Origin: Peromyscus leucopus
Taxonomy: Eukaryota > Chordata > Mammalia > Rodentia > Cricetidae
DNA length: 64,000 nucleotides
Assembly (NCBI RefSeq): GCF_004664715.2
Contig: NC_051072.1
Span: 31,393,994 to 31,457,993 of the forward strand
Reading direction: 5' to 3'
Program-made: the position numbers and the translations under genes
Shown here: piece by piece, positions 34,491 to 46,722 of the stretch
Numbering within the stretch: position 1 is the first letter of the stretch
Layout: each line of letters opens with the position of its first letter
The notes under the pieces: model-generated
The model's database searches: none
The model's input: the letters and a program-made list of their open reading frames with translations, nothing else
What the model was told of the DNA's origin: nothing

Positions 34491-36635
34491 CTAATATCCA
34501 TATGGCTTTTCAAAAACACTTTAGTGTTAGTTTTTACATATTTTTATAGGTTTACTCATTCTAATTTACCTTTATTAATGGAATAAATAGTGTCTAATTC
34601 TAAACAGCTACTGTGCAATTATATATATTAAATAAGTTATTACTTGTTTACTGATCTGAAATGCCTCTTTCATCACATGCTGAATTCCAAAGCACAAATA
34701 TGTAATTACACATTTTGTTTTATTTCCAAGAGTATTTTCAGACCATAATACACACCTTCAGTAGCTGAAACTTTATAACATAATTTAATTCCTAATAGGA
34801 AAATATCCACAAAACTCATAAATGGTCACTACTGTTTTTCTTTTAATGAACTTAATGATTAGAATTCCAGATTCAACAATCTTTTTAGGATTGATACTAT
34901 AATTTCACACTAATCTTAAACACTCACCTGAAAGTACATATAGATGTTGATGATGATGATGATGTCATGTGTCTCTATATTGGAGGAGAGTTCAAATTCA
35001 TATTTTCACTTATATTTCTTCATTCCCAAACTAGTTGGTACTGGTGAAAAACCATATGAAGATTCCCACTGTGTACCCCATATACATATGCATTGGAATA
35101 TATATATACATGCAAATAATTGATAAAACAGCAACAACACAAATGTGAAAAATAGATAATGAACAACACTCTAACTTTTATCTTAGTGGGAAAGCATTTA
35201 AAAACTTTACTTTTTATGTATAAGGCTGTTTTTATTGCTTTGGAATTATTATGTATACTCTTCTAAATCTGAACTTCTTATCTTTTCCATGATCTTCATT
35301 ATTTTGTTTTCTTCTCCTCATCTTTTTTATGACAGGTGCTCTGTTCCATTTTCTACTCCATTACTATTAGTGAAACTTTGCAGTTTTTGCATTTGATAGA
35401 CCTCCCATGTCAATCATCCTTTCTCTTACATGTTTTGTCTTTGTCCTTCATCTTCTGCTTCATTCATGAATAGCCTTCAACTATGTCATTTCTACTAACT
35501 GGTATATTTACTGGGGTTCATTTTATTACAGTGATCATGTATCTATATAGCAATGTTTATTTCAATAATTTTGAAATGGTTCCTTCTAAGTATCACAATC
35601 CACATATGACTTTCTCTACTAACTGCTGACCTTGGTGATAATTTTTCTGTTCATTGTGTTTGGGTGTGTTGTTATTTTTATTGTCTGGTGATATTTTTTA
35701 TTGTGTTTTGTTTTCTAACTACATTGTTAGTTCTTTTTTGCCTTGTCATAATGGCAGCTCAAAACCTAGGTTAGGTAATAGTAAATTGAACTATATTTTC
35801 TTCTTAATTGGGCATATCTGTATTTACATGCTCCATCTTGTTTTCAGGAAGGGCCTAGCACTGATTTGTGGAGCACATTTCATCAAAAAGTTCAACTTCT
35901 GAGAGGAATCATTTACTGCTTGTCTTTGGGCAAACTTTGTATTGACTGAAGAAATGTGTTTCTATTCCACTTATCATGCCATCCTTACTTGAAATTCCAG
36001 TCAGCTCTGATATTCTTCTTTGTAATAAAGACTGCAATACATGTGCTAAGTCTTGGTAGTTACAGAGAAGTGGAGGCAGCCTCACAGCTGACTCAGTGCT
36101 CTAAATGCAAACTTTTAAAAGTGAAATCCCTCCAAAAAACATTTTTACTCAGTTCTATTTTCAGGTCTGTTCTTTCCTGATTTGAAGACTTCTCCCTACA
36201 TGTCAATTTTGTTCAAGGCTGAATACATTTTCCATTTGTGTTCTTATATTTTAATGTGTTTATGTAGTTATTTAGTGTCATTGCATTTTACATCCAATGT
36301 ATAATACCAAGCTTGTCCACTAAAAATATAAAATTTTTTCATATTAAAATTTTTGACTATGATGGTACATTTATACCTAATTGATTCAACTTAACACATA
36401 GATGTTTTCCATTTTCCTCAAAATAATTAAGCCAATTAAGTACATCAATCATGACCATTTGTGAAAATCTGGAAGATAATTCTACAACCAACCATTATCA
36501 AAATTTTATCAGGGAACTCTTGGGTAACCCAATATCCTTGAATTGTGTATGTGAGAGCAAACTTTCATTCTCCAAAATGATACATTTAGAAGATTTACAC
36601 AACTTAGTGAAGGAACATTTTCCAAATAACCAATA
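34491..36635. other. Unassigned interval
   Basis: AT-rich. Several frames of 60-82 codons (35654-35902, 35956-36180, 36451-36636) are without domains. A short GAT repeat lies at about 34949-34966. Confidence 0.45.
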
Positions 36636-37030
36636 GGTGATGTTATGGGATTATACACATGCAAGACATGGAAAATGACAATACAAACTGGCATGCCAAT
36701 GTGGATGGAGGAAATTTCAAAAGGTCCTACCCCTGAATGAAAAACTACAGACAAGTGATGGCTGCTGAGAGAAGGAGAATCGGGATTCTCCAAAGATAAG
36801 CTGCCTGATAGGATAGACAATTCAAAGTGGTCAGCTCTGAACACATGCACATGAGCAACACTAAATGAACTCAGAGGGTTGGATTTATAATTGTCTACTC
36901 ATATATATATGTATGTAACAATAATAAAGAATAAGAGGTCATTAAAAGAGTCATGAGAAGATGGAAAGGGCAAATGATGTAACTAAGATATTTATAAATG
37001 ACATTCTCAACAAATAATTTTTTAAAAAAT
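36636..37030 (+). mobile_element. LINE-1 (Lx-type) 3' end
   Basis: GCATGCCAATGTGGATGGAGG near 36690, AAACTACAGACAAGTG, AAGTGGTCAGCTCTGAACAC near 36826, GAGCAACACTAAATGAACTC, TATGTATGTAACAATAATAAAG near 36909, and GGAAAGGGCAAATGATG near 36962 match the 3' end of the family also present at 2930-4318. It ends in an A/T-rich tail. Confidence 0.75.
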
Positions 37031-37069
37031 TATGCGTAAGTATATAAGCCTTATTCAAAGAATTAGATA

Positions 37070-37215
37070 TAATGCTTTCTATATTTTGGCTATTGTGAAA
37101 AATGCTATAGTGAACTTGAGAATGTAGACATCTCATCTGTCTACTGGTTTCAATTCCTTTGGATATACACTGGTTTTTAGATAAATGTGTTAGATGAATT
37201 CTATTGTTATATCAT
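37070..37215 (-). mobile_element. Ancient L1 ORF2-region fragment, minus strand
   Basis: TTTGGCTATTGTGAAAAATG, then TATAGTGAACTTGAGAATG and TTCAATTCCTTTGGATATAC, follow the reverse complement of the widespread mammalian L1 segment ahead of the ORF2 stop. Confidence 0.55.
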
Positions 37216-38189
37216 GTCAGACAAAGATCATATTTAATAATAATAATGTTCTGTATTTTTCAAAAGAGCTATGCAAAAGGATTTTAATTGTTCGCTCCCT
37301 AAAAAAAAGGGTAGTGTTTGAAATGACAGCTATGCTAATTAACCTTATTGTATCATTCCAAACTGTATGAGTGTACTGAGACATAATATAGTACTCCATA
37401 AATAAATATAAGTATTTTTGTGCAATATGCAAATTAAGTAAATTAAGATTTGGAAATATGAGTAATGAATTTACATACAACAGTGTGAAATGTTGCTTCA
37501 CATAGCAGAAGGATTCATGATGTAAGTAGTCATTTAAAAACTAGTATTTAGTATTTGTATGTGCCATAAAAGGAATATCTATAATTACATAAAAGAAACA
37601 ATAAGGTACTCTTTCTAATAAAATACATATGTGTGTAAGACCATATTTCCATCATTTAGTTTATCAAATATAATATGATTCATAATAAATGCAAATACAA
37701 TTATAATAATTAAATTATTTAAGTCAAAAATCAAAAAGAACACATAAATAATGGCACTGTCATCACTACTGTTTTTACTTTGGAAGACAGTTATTGTTCA
37801 TGCAATATAATACTTTAACATATTATGGGTTATTATTTTAGGTAGAATAGTAAACTCAAAATTCATCAGACTTACTTTCTGTATAACAAGAGTCCAAAGA
37901 TACATGATTTTCACAAACAAAATCTCCTTGAGACCTTGAATAGTTTTATAAAGTTAAAAGGTACCCTGAAACAAAGAAAAAATTAAGAGTTGCTGCTGTT
38001 ACCCAGGTAAGTAACTAGTAAAAAATTTTGTGTAGGCTCTTAGAATACATTATCAAATGGAAATCATAGTGCCAGGGTTTCCACCCATAAGTTATTGAAT
38101 AGAAAGGTTCCAGAATCCCCCCCACACACACACACAAAACAACAATACAGGTTATTGCCACTGCTGCTGGTTGTCTACCCGAAGTAGAC
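37216..38189. other. Unassigned interval, strongly AT-rich
   Basis: No gene or repeat recognised. The left part may extend the L1 fragment. Confidence 0.45.
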
Positions 38190-39600
38190 AATAAGATTCC
38201 ATTCCTAAAGATGTTACATGGTGTGGTCACAGGCATAGAAAAGTCAAGCTGGAACTGGGCTGGAAACTTCATATGGTTAGCTTTCATAGTGATGAAAGAT
38301 GTTATCCAGGCTTCTGGCAGAGAAATACCATCAACAGTCTCAATGAGGCTGTGGACCCTGCATACAGCACTACAGATGTCATTCAAGATAAACTCACCAA
38401 TGCGATAGTAGCAAGTCTGTTACGCGGGTAATCACCAGCTTCCTGGTTGGATTTGATGTCTACTCCAGAGGAGGTCATTCCAAACTGGTTATGTAACCTG
38501 ATCACATATCTTAGGCTGTGAAAGTCATAGGTTCCAGTGCTGATGATAATGCTGGTTTTTTACAAATGAGCATGATATATCCATTAAATTGCATTCTCAA
38601 TGATTGTTTTTATATACATAGGCTCGTGATGTTGTTCACTTCGATCAGAGAAGCATCTTTTTGCAATGATCATTAATGATGCAGAGACTCATAAATGGTC
38701 ATGGAACTTAAAATAAATGAGTGTTGAATGCTCAGACATAAAAAGAACAACTACATCACCCACTACAAAGCTCAGAAAATACCACAAAAGAAGAGGTGGA
38801 AATAATATATAAGATGAAGGAAGGTGGGGTTGTGATGGGAAGTGCTTCCTTCTGGGCATGAGGTGTATACTGACTCAAACTCATGGCAGCTGTGATTACT
38901 GCATGTCACAAGACTTAGCCCATCAACCTTCTCTCTTGGATAGGGAAGGGTCTTCTGTGGTCCCACCCTTTCCTGAGTGTCTATATGTGAAGTGAGAACC
39001 CACGGAAGTCTGGTCAACAGTTTATTAAGGGATGAAGTGGTAATAAAACATCCACGAATACAGAATGAAGTGGTATCATTACCTCCTCATCCACCAGGGA
39101 AGGATGGGGAATGCTCCGTACCAGCTCACCAAATCATAGTGTCAGGAAGCCTTCCACATCCCAGAGAGCAAGTGAGATCCTCCTTCTCAGTTCTTCTGAT
39201 CTGGTCACCTACCCAGACAAGATCATACCCTAGGGCTAGTCACCTCAATATCATTGACTGAACACATCAAATTCCCACAACACATATGCAGTTAATGGTT
39301 GACAGAGTGAAGGAAAGATTTTTTCTTCAGTCCTGTGGGTAAGATTCTAATAAAGTTCCCATGCTCCTGTATGCAAACTCTCATACATGTTTCTGTAAAC
39401 AAACCCAATGAAACTTATTGGGTCACAAAAAAATAAGACATACTGGCTGGAAAGAGGGAGAGAATTTGTGGAAATGGGAGGTGGACCAAGAGGGTAACAG
39501 GAATGAATATGATCAAAATACATTACATACATGTATGAAAATGTCATAAAGGAACCCATTGTTATGTATAATTAACATAGTCTAATGAAATTTTAAAAAT
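38190..39600 (+). mobile_element. LINE-1 (Lx-type) 3'UTR, with an unassigned internal segment
   Basis: GGTCACAGGCATAGAAAAGTC near 38226 and AGCTGGAACTGGGCTGG near 38249 match the start of the L1 3'UTR at 43850 onward. Also typical are TCTTCTGTGGTCCCACCC near 38951, TATGATCAAAATACATTAC near 39509 and the end TGAAAATGTCATAAAGG. From about 38985 to 39295 the sequence does not follow the L1 and may be an insertion of unknown type. Confidence 0.7.
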
Positions 39601-40301
39601 TATTTGTAAGATATCTACAGTTTTAGCTGCAATGAGCAGCGTGAAATATTCATATTTCCCCATGCCTTCGTTGGTGTTTGGAGAACTGGGAAGCCTTACT
39701 TTATTTTCAGTATGATGGATGAAAACTGGTGTCTAATTACTTTACTTTTTCTTTCCCTGACTATGAGGGACCTCAAAAGGGCTTTTAAACAAGGTTGTAA
39801 AGTACAGTCTAAGTTTTAATGACCCAGTTAGCTATATGAATGTCCTACACAGACTATTTGGCTTCTCAAAGTATAGAAGCTCCTCCTTCTACCATCTTCA
39901 TGTACCGAAGCTCAGCACAATATTTCCAAAATAGGCAGTGATAAAGAATTTTGCTTGAGAGCAGGGACATGAACTTGTAAACATGCTTCAGTCTGATTGG
40001 ATTATGCAGAATCCCGTTTTCCCTGAGCAGCCAGCTACTGCAAGATTAGCTGCATATGTCACGGAGTGATGCTTTGGTTTCTCTGTGAGAACTAAGGAGG
40101 TCACACCACATTATTAGAGAAAAAGCAATGTGTCCTTTAAAATACTGAGAAAACAAAGCAATCAGTTTGCAATTTAATGTTGTTAAAATGGGATGAATAT
40201 GTTTTAGGTGGGGAAAATAACAAAAGTTTTAGAAGAAAATGATAGGTTGAATTAAAAGTAAAATATTTAAGATGGAAGTCTACCTACTTTTAAAGGTGAA
40301 A
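39601..40301. other. Unassigned interval
   Basis: No gene or repeat recognised. Confidence 0.45.
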
Positions 40302-41020
40302 AGAGACTGGACAGATACTCGGTGGTGAAAAGCATACACTGTTCTTGAAGAGTATCTGAGTTTGGTTCCTAGTACCCAAGTAAGGTGGACACAGCCACCT
40401 ATAAATCAACTTTATGGGATTGTGTGGTGGTATTCTAATTGTACTGAAATGTGATTTTGATTGTATGTTAATAAATAAAGTTACCCGGGGGTCAGAGCTA
40501 TTAGAGCCATAGCAAGAGTGTGGCGGTGGTGGCACACACCTTTAATCCCATAGATCTCTGTGTGTTCAGGGATACAGCCAGCATTGGAGACATATGCCTT
40601 TAAGACCTGGGAGGCTGTACATATAGACAGTGACGAGGCAGTCACTGTTTGGGTTTACAACCAATGAGAAGGCAGAACAAAATACTATAAAAAGACGGAC
40701 AGACAGGATATAGCTCTCTTTCGGGAAGCTGGGACACCGCAGGAGGAAGGGTGAGATTTTAGCTCTGAGCTCTGACCTCTTGGCTTTCTCTTTTACATTG
40801 TTTCTGTGTTTCTTATTTAATAAGACGGTTGGTTACATCTATAGGATTGAATGCCTTTGGTCCCAGTGAGCACCAGCATTCACATGCACATGTCCACACA
40901 CAGACATACAGACACATATGGGAGATGGGGGGGGGGAGGATACAGACACACAGACAGGTATGGGGGATGGGGAGGGATACAGACACACATTCACAAAAAC
41001 ACATACATACATATAATTAA
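40302..41020 (+). mobile_element. B2-type SINE split by a solo LTR
   Basis: The left part (40302-40422) has the B2 head AGAGACTGGACAGATACTCG and TGAGTTTGGTTCCTAGTACC; the right part (40850-41020) has the CA-rich B2 tail region with G9 and CACAGACA repeats. The LTR at 40423-40843 lies between. Confidence 0.7.
40417..40849 (+). mobile_element. Solo LTR with 6-bp target duplication, inside B2
   Basis: The LTR body is 40423-40843, starting TGTGGTGGTATTC and ending ACATCTATA. GGATTG lies on both sides (40417-40422 and 40844-40849). It holds a CCAAT box (40661-40665), a TATAAAAAG TATA box (about 40686), and B1-like GGTGGCACACACCTTTAATC (near 40527) and ATGCCTTTAAGACC (near 40596). Same family as 5316-5770 and 18505-18898; this is the best-preserved 5' end. 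Confidence 0.9.
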
Positions 41021-41200
41021 AATATTTTAAGTGGAGATAATTTTCAATAAATGAAAAAAAATAACCAAATTTGGAAATTTAAAAGGATATTAACAAACAA
41101 ATAAATGAAAGGTAGAAATTCAGTATCATGTAAAAACTGTCATAATCACGAAAGTTGTTGACAATATTTGTGGAAAATTAAAAGTTAAAATAAGCAAGTC

Positions 41201-41590
41201 TGATGGTTAATGTCATTTGTCCACTTGGACCTAGGATCAATTAAGAGGCTCCCCTCTGAGTAAGGCTGTGAGAGTAATTCTAGGAAGGATTGACTGGGGG
41301 GGTACACCCTCCCCCAGAACACACAAGTTCCTTCCCGCTGCATCCCAGTTATAGTGGGACCACAGGAAACCCCAGTGCTCCCTCACTCCTTGTAAGAGGG
41401 TGCATCCACTGTGTTGCTCCCACTGACATGGATACTAGTTTCCTCAGCCTTCCAAAATGAACTGGAGGCCAGCAGCTCTCTCAGAATTCTCCTGGCCTTC
41501 AGTGTCAGACTGGGATCTCTGGGGTATTTAGGCTGATACTATGAGAAGCTACCAGGTTCTCAACTTGTCCAATGAACAGATAACTGTTAG
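41201..41590 (+). mobile_element. Ancient dispersed mammalian repeat, plus strand
   Basis: It starts TGATGGTTAATGTCATTTGT and CCACTTGGACCTAGG, and has GAGGCCAGCAGCTCTCTCAG near 41466, CTTCAGTGTCAGACTGGG near 41498 and AGCTACCAGGTTCTCAAC near 41548. These match the same old family as 26750-27262 in the opposite orientation. Confidence 0.5.
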
Positions 41591-41811
41591 GAACTGACTA
41601 GATCATACTATGCAAGACAAGCTGCTAAATGTTCTTTAAATATTCATTCTATTGCTCATTTTCTCTCAAGAACCTTAATATACAATAAGTTAGTTAAAAA
41701 AATCTAAGAAACTAAGGACACATTATAATAAAAATTTATTTAATATTTTGATATTTAATATTTTAATATTTAACATGATAATTATCTTTTGTGAATTTTA
41801 ATATTAAAAAT

Positions 41812-41991
41812 GAGAAAATTGGCTGAGTGGTGGTGGCACACACCTTTAGTCCCAGAACTTGGGAGGCAGAGGCAGGCAGATCTCTGAATTTGAAGTCAGC
41901 TTGGTCTACACAGTAATGAGTTCCAGGACAGCCAGTGCTACACAGAAAAACTCTGTCTTGATAAAAGAGAGGGGGGGGGAGAGAGAAAATT
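41812..41991 (+). mobile_element. B1 SINE with 9-bp target duplication
   Basis: GAGAAAATT at 41812-41820 and 41983-41991 flanks a B1 starting GGCTGAGTGGTGGTGGCACAC. It has AGCTTGGTCTACACAG and ends CTCTGTCTTG, with a G-rich and purine tail instead of pure A. Confidence 0.92.
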
Positions 41992-42607
41992 GTATCAATA
42001 AATAAGCTCACATGACATGTATGTGCAAGTATATGTATATCATACACAATAAAATGTTTGAAGATGATTCTCTCTTTATGACCATTACAAACTTATTTAA
42101 AGAATTGTCTGACTTGGACGTAGGTTAAGGAAGTAGGGCCTTATTTCTTTTAACTTAAACATTTTTCCAGCTTACCATACTGGTCATGGGAAATGATCCT
42201 ACCTGTATCTGCTCAGTTCTAGACATCATGATGACAAAGTCTCTCAAGAGTGATCAACTACTCACACACCCAGGTGCTGACATATTTAATGTAACATCAT
42301 GTAAATAACCATAGAAATATTGACACAGTAAGAACCTTGCTCCTTATTCCCATTACCACACCTTCCCCCTTGCCTGCTCCCCAAACACAGAACATTTTTG
42401 GAATTAACCAAACTCAAATTTCTAACCAGTTCGAAGCATCATATGTTTACATCTATTAAGTTCATCTACAATAGTGTCAAAGCCTTTCTATGGATCAGGC
42501 AGCATGGTCAGAAGATGAGGAAGCAAATTCAGCCTAAAAATGGAAGTTGACTTTTTATTTCAACTCAACCAGTGAGCTATTATAATTCCATGTCTAAAAA
42601 TGAATAT
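41992..42607. other. Unassigned interval
   Basis: Nothing recognisable. Confidence 0.5.
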
Positions 42608-42764
42608 AGGCGTGGCAAGATGGCTCAACATGTAAGGGTACCTCCAAGCATAAAAACCTCAGTTAATCTCTAGGTCCCACCCTATGGAAAGACAAAATTG
42701 ACTACTAAAAGTTGTTTGCTGGCTTCAGTATATCGTTATGATACATACATGCTGTCCCACATAC

Positions 42765-42832
<68 letters not shown>
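42608..42832 (+). mobile_element. tRNA-derived SINE (B2-like) with (GATA)n tail
   Basis: GGCGTGGCAAGATGGCTCAAC near 42609 is the tRNA-like head; CTCAGTTAATCTCTAGGTCCC is the degraded B-box region. An uninterrupted GATA tetranucleotide tract (42766-42832, about 16 units) grows from the tail. Confidence 0.65.
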
Positions 42833-43472
42833 GCAATTTTAAAATGTTTAATAACATATTTATTTTCTATTCTATAATAATGTATATGAGATTTGACATT
42901 ATGAAATAATGCTCGAATTATTTAAAAAGCCAAAATACCTGGAAACTTGTTTAAATTATGTAATAGTTGAAGTTTATTATCAAAATATAACCTTAAAACA
43001 ATCATATTTTGTTTTTCTATCAAACACTAGAAAATAACCAATAACTATCATAGGAGTTCACTTGGCTTTTTCATAACCCACAAAAAGTGGAATCATAATT
43101 GCAGTGGCCAAAGCAGAGAGAGTGCTCTATTTTTAAACTATTTAAAATGTTAATTCTCTACAATTAAGATTAACAGAATTCAGTGATGAGATCATAGACA
43201 TCCCATCTGTATCCCATAGCCAAGTTTTTTCCTTCTGTTCCTGTGGATCTTTGGTTGCGTTCCACCCATGGAGAAGCACCCTGCAATGCAGAAGATGAGG
43301 ATTTAACTGATTAAGCCCTGTCAAAGATGGAGTTTCTGCATGCTCCAATTATGTCAGCATCCACTGGATCTAACAGCTCTGAATATCATAAAGTCTCGTC
43401 TTGTCTCTTGATTTTCAAATAATAACACAAACAGACTTTAAGAAACAATCATGTGTGTGACTGACTATTGGA

Positions 43473-43514
<42 letters not shown>

Positions 43515-43849
43515 TCAAATAAGCATAAGGGTCAGGAAGAATACCTTAAAAACTGTTATTTGAGCCCCAAAAATATTATTTAGAAATGTGGTTGATAGTG
43601 TTAATGTATAGTTTATGCTGTTTAAAATAAATATTTAAACATGAGATGGGTTTGCAGACTGTACGCATCAATGAATTCACATTTAAAATAACTGCAATAG
43701 GAATTAAAGATGGTAGCTGAGAACCTGAAAAATCTATTTTGCATATATGTAGATAGTTAACACCTACAAAAATAAACAAAATCAATACCATTCAACAAGA
43801 AACTAAACTAATCTTTTAAATAACACTGTTAAACTCTCTAGTTATTGAT
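42833..43849. other. Unassigned interval with a (CA)n repeat
   Basis: A CA microsatellite lies at 43474-43512 (about 20 units). The rest shows no gene. The 68-codon minus frame at 43142-43348 has no domain. Confidence 0.5.
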
Positions 43850-45045
43850 GGTGAAATCCTATTGTAAAAGATACTACATGTTTGGGTCACAGGCGATGGA
43901 GAAATCAAGCTTGTACTCAGCTGGAAGTCTCCTCCCTTCATAGTGCTAGAAGGTCATATATATATACATCTTGGGAAGAAAAGTTATCAACAGCCTTAAG
44001 TAGTTTGAGCTACAATAAAGGCTAGCCTGGCCAGGCAGTGGTGAGTGGTGCACTCTTAATCCAAGCACTCAGGAAGCAGAGACAGGCAGATCTCTGTGAG
44101 TTCCAGCCACGCTGGTCTACAGAGTGAGTTCCAGGACAGGCTCTAAAGATTCAAAGAGAAACTCTGTCTTGAAAAAAAAAACCTAGCCTGACAATATGTG
44201 CCCAGTAGTGCAATGGTTGCATGAATTTCTTGGAAGTAACCTGTAGCTATATGATTGAGTTTAAGGTCTGTTTCATAGGATGAAACTCATGTACTGCAAA
44301 CCCAGCTGCCGACCCGTGACTGGAGAGAGCAAGGGCTCTGGAAGAGAACCTACTACTGTTGTTTCGCTAGATGGATGTATTATCAAACCGCCTTCTAAAC
44401 ACATCGTTACAACCTCAGATCAGTTTGGCTTCCTGTCCTTCTCAGAGTAGCTTCTCTTTGCAGTGGACTGCACTTAACCTAGAAACTCATGATAGGTCTA
44501 AGTGTAGGGCATGACTATGGCATGCTCAGTGTTAAATATATATCAACCTTTTCCTCAAGACTATGGAGCATCATAGAAGAGGAAGCAGAAAGATTGGAAA
44601 GGCCAGACATCAGGGAGAATCACAGAGAAACAGTGTCTTCAGAACACAGCAAGACCACTGTACTCATGAACCCATTGCAGCTGCCATTACATAGTGCTAA
44701 AGATATGGGGCCTGTCAACATTTCCTTTCCTGGGGAACTATTGATATAACTAATGGTGACTGGAGAGAGAGGTGTCACTTCCTGCATTAGTGTTACCACT
44801 GATTAGTCGCCGTGCTCCAGTAAATAACCTCCTCCCCAGGCTTTTTCAGAGACCAGGTTTGAACTCAGTATGTCTCTGACACACAGAAAAGACATGAAGC
44901 AAGAAGGCAGGGAAAAGGGGTTTCTGTAGAATAAGAATTGAGGATGAGATGGGGAAATAGGGAGTAAGAAGAATTAAGATTCATTATGTACATGTATGAA
45001 GCTTTCAAAGAATAAAAAATATACTAAAAAAAAATAAAACTATTT
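43850..45045 (+). mobile_element. LINE-1 (Lx-type) 3'UTR with B1 insertion
   Basis: GGTCACAGGCGATGGAGAAATC near 43885 resembles the L1 at 38226. Further landmarks are AGAACCTACTACTGTTGTTTC near 44345, TTGCAGTGGACTGCACTTAAC near 44459, CTTCCTGCATTAGTG-type text and AATAACCTCC near 44822. The 3' end has CATGTATGAAGCTTTCAAAG and an A-rich tail to about 45040. The 86-codon frame at 44489-44749 is L1 untranslated sequence. Confidence 0.75.
44022..44190 (+). mobile_element. B1 SINE with 8-bp target duplication
   Basis: CTAGCCTG at 44022-44029 and 44183-44190 flanks a B1 (44030-44182) containing GGCAGTGGTGAGTGGTGCAC and CACGCTGGTCTACAGAG. It ends CTCTGTCTTG plus a short A tail. Confidence 0.92.
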
Positions 45046-45425
45046 GTTGCAGAGTCATGGAGCCCAGTCCCAATGGGTACATCTACAGAACAACTCCTGC
45101 ACTTAAAGCTCACTGCACACTGGGGAAAAGGGGTTGGAAAGATTGTAAGAGCCAGAGGATCAGGAAGTTTGTTGTGAGACTCTCTCCAAGTAGTATCAGA
45201 ACTACACACATACGGTCTCACCAATGTGACTGCCTAAACATGAGCTGAACAAGGACGACATCAACAGACATACTAAAGTGGATGGAGGAAAGCCTATGAG
45301 GTCTCAACTTTACACACAGAACTACAGGCAACTAAGGAATGCTGAGTGGGGGAAATAGTCTTCTCTAGGGAAGAGCACACCTATTGGTCAACCAATAGCA
45401 CATGGTGAACCCTGAAACAAAACTT
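45046..45425 (+). mobile_element. LINE-1 (Lx-type) 3'UTR piece
   Basis: ATGGAGCCCAGTCCCAATGGG near 45057, GATTGTAAGAGCCAGAGGATC near 45141, AACTACAGGCAACTAAGGAATG near 45321 and GAAGAGCACACCTATTGGTC near 45370 follow the common rodent L1 3'UTR. It comes directly after the tail of the previous L1, so it is a separate insertion or a rearranged piece. Confidence 0.8.
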
Positions 45426-45486
45426 GGGTCATCTGCAAAACCAGTACATGCTCTCAACCTCTGAGCCATCTCTCCAGCCCCCAAAG
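45426..45486 (-). mobile_element. SINE head fragment, minus strand
   Basis: AACCTCTGAGCCATCTCTCC followed by AGCCCCC is the reverse complement of a B2/B4 tRNA-like head. Confidence 0.6.
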
Positions 45487-45858
45487 TGTTTTCAAGGTGT
45501 TTTGCGCTCTGATCAGCTGTGCATGAGTTTCTGTTACTTCACATCTTCTCCAGCATTGGATTATGACAGTGTTTGGGATTTTGGTCATCTTACTAAATAT
45601 CTAGTGGCATCTCTTTTTTTAGGATTCATAATTAGCTAATTGCATATGACACTATTTGCCCTTTGTATACTGTCTCTGGTGAGGTGTCTATTTTCATAAT
45701 TTTGCCCATTTAATTGGTTTATTATTGGTGAATTTTCAGTATTTTCCATATGCATTGCTTAGTAATAATTTATCAGATATTTTATTGTGAATATTTTCCC
45801 AATCTGTGTCTTGTAATTTCATTCTCATTTACAAAGTAAACATTTTTATTTGCTCAAG
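45487..45858 (-). mobile_element. Ancient L1M ORF2-region fragment, minus strand
   Basis: TTACTTCACATCTTCTCCAG near 45535, GGTCATCTTACTAAATATC, TTGCCCATTTAATTGG near 45703 and TTTATCAGATATTTTATTGTG near 45769 follow the reverse complement of old mammalian L1 ORF2. It is heavily mutated. Confidence 0.6.
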
Positions 45859-45869
45859 TGAATTAAAAA

Positions 45870-46375
45870 TTTATGGCCACAAAACTACATAAAAAATGTT
45901 ATACCAACCTTATTTATTATTATCACAACTTTGAAGTTACCAAACTATCATTTAATAGGTGAATAAACAGGCAAGCATTGTTACTTCCAAACAAAGGAAT
46001 GTCCTCAGCAATAAGAAGAGATAAGCTGTCAAACCACCATATTGTATGGAAAACATTAAAATTATATGGCTAAGTGAACGAAGCCTGCCTGAAAATGTTA
46101 GTCTGTGACTCTAAATATAATGATTTTTTTGGAAAAAAAATATGCCTAAGTTAAAAAGAACAGTGGCTGCCAATGGCTTGGAATCATGAGGGAGGAAGGA
46201 CAGAGAAGACAGGAGCTGGAACTTGGGAGTTTACAGAACACCTACTCCAACATGTTGTAAGGTCATGTATACTTATGCCAAAACCTATAAAGAAAAACTA
46301 CAGAAGGGACCCTAGTGGATCTAATCTGAATATTGATAAAGACTGTGAACTTTAGCTAACAGTAATTTACAAATA
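45870..46375 (+). mobile_element. Ancient L1M 3' end, plus strand
   Basis: AATAGGTGAATAAACAGG near 45954, CAGCAATAAGAAGAGATAAG near 46007, TGGCTAAGTGAACGAAGCC near 46068 and CAGTGGCTGCCAATGGCTTGG near 46161 parallel the conserved L1M 3' text (AGGTGAATGGATAAAC, GCTAAGTGAAAGAAGCC, GTGGTTGCCAGGGGC). It is old and non-coding now. Confidence 0.6.
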
Positions 46376-46497
46376 TTAATGCATCAATTATAACTGAGGT
46401 ATCATATTTGTAGCTAAGGAGACTGCATAGAGACATTGTGTTTCCCAATTGATTATTCCATAAACCTACAATTCCTCTACAATATAGTTCATTTAGA

Positions 46498-46722
46498 GTT
46501 GGGGGAACTGACTTAACAGTTAAGAGCACATATAGCTCTGCTAGAGGACCTAGGTTCAATTCCCAGCACCCACATGGTGACTCACAGCTATCTCTAACTT
46601 CACTTCCAGGAGATCTGGTGTTCTCTTTTAGCTTCAGCAGAAACCAGACATGTATGCACACAGTGTACATACATGCAGGCAAAACACTCATATACATGAA
46701 ATAAAAATAAATCTTTAAAATA
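46498..46722 (+). mobile_element. B2/B3-type SINE
   Basis: It has the head GTTGGGGGAACTGACTTAAC, the B-box region AGGTTCAATTCCCAGCACCC near 46551, and ACATGGTGACTCACAGC. The tail ACATACATGCAGGCAAAACAC is followed by ATAAAAATAAATC. Confidence 0.88.

Noticed and set aside
40661..40700. CCAAT and TATA boxes as a host gene promoter
   Set aside because: They are the promoter of the solo LTR, and the same pair occurs at equivalent places in its relatives at 5316 and 18505. No downstream gene is visible.
46498..46600. tRNA-like A and B boxes as a tRNA gene
   Set aside because: They belong to a B2/B3 SINE head followed by the SINE body and A-rich tail; no cloverleaf 3' half.
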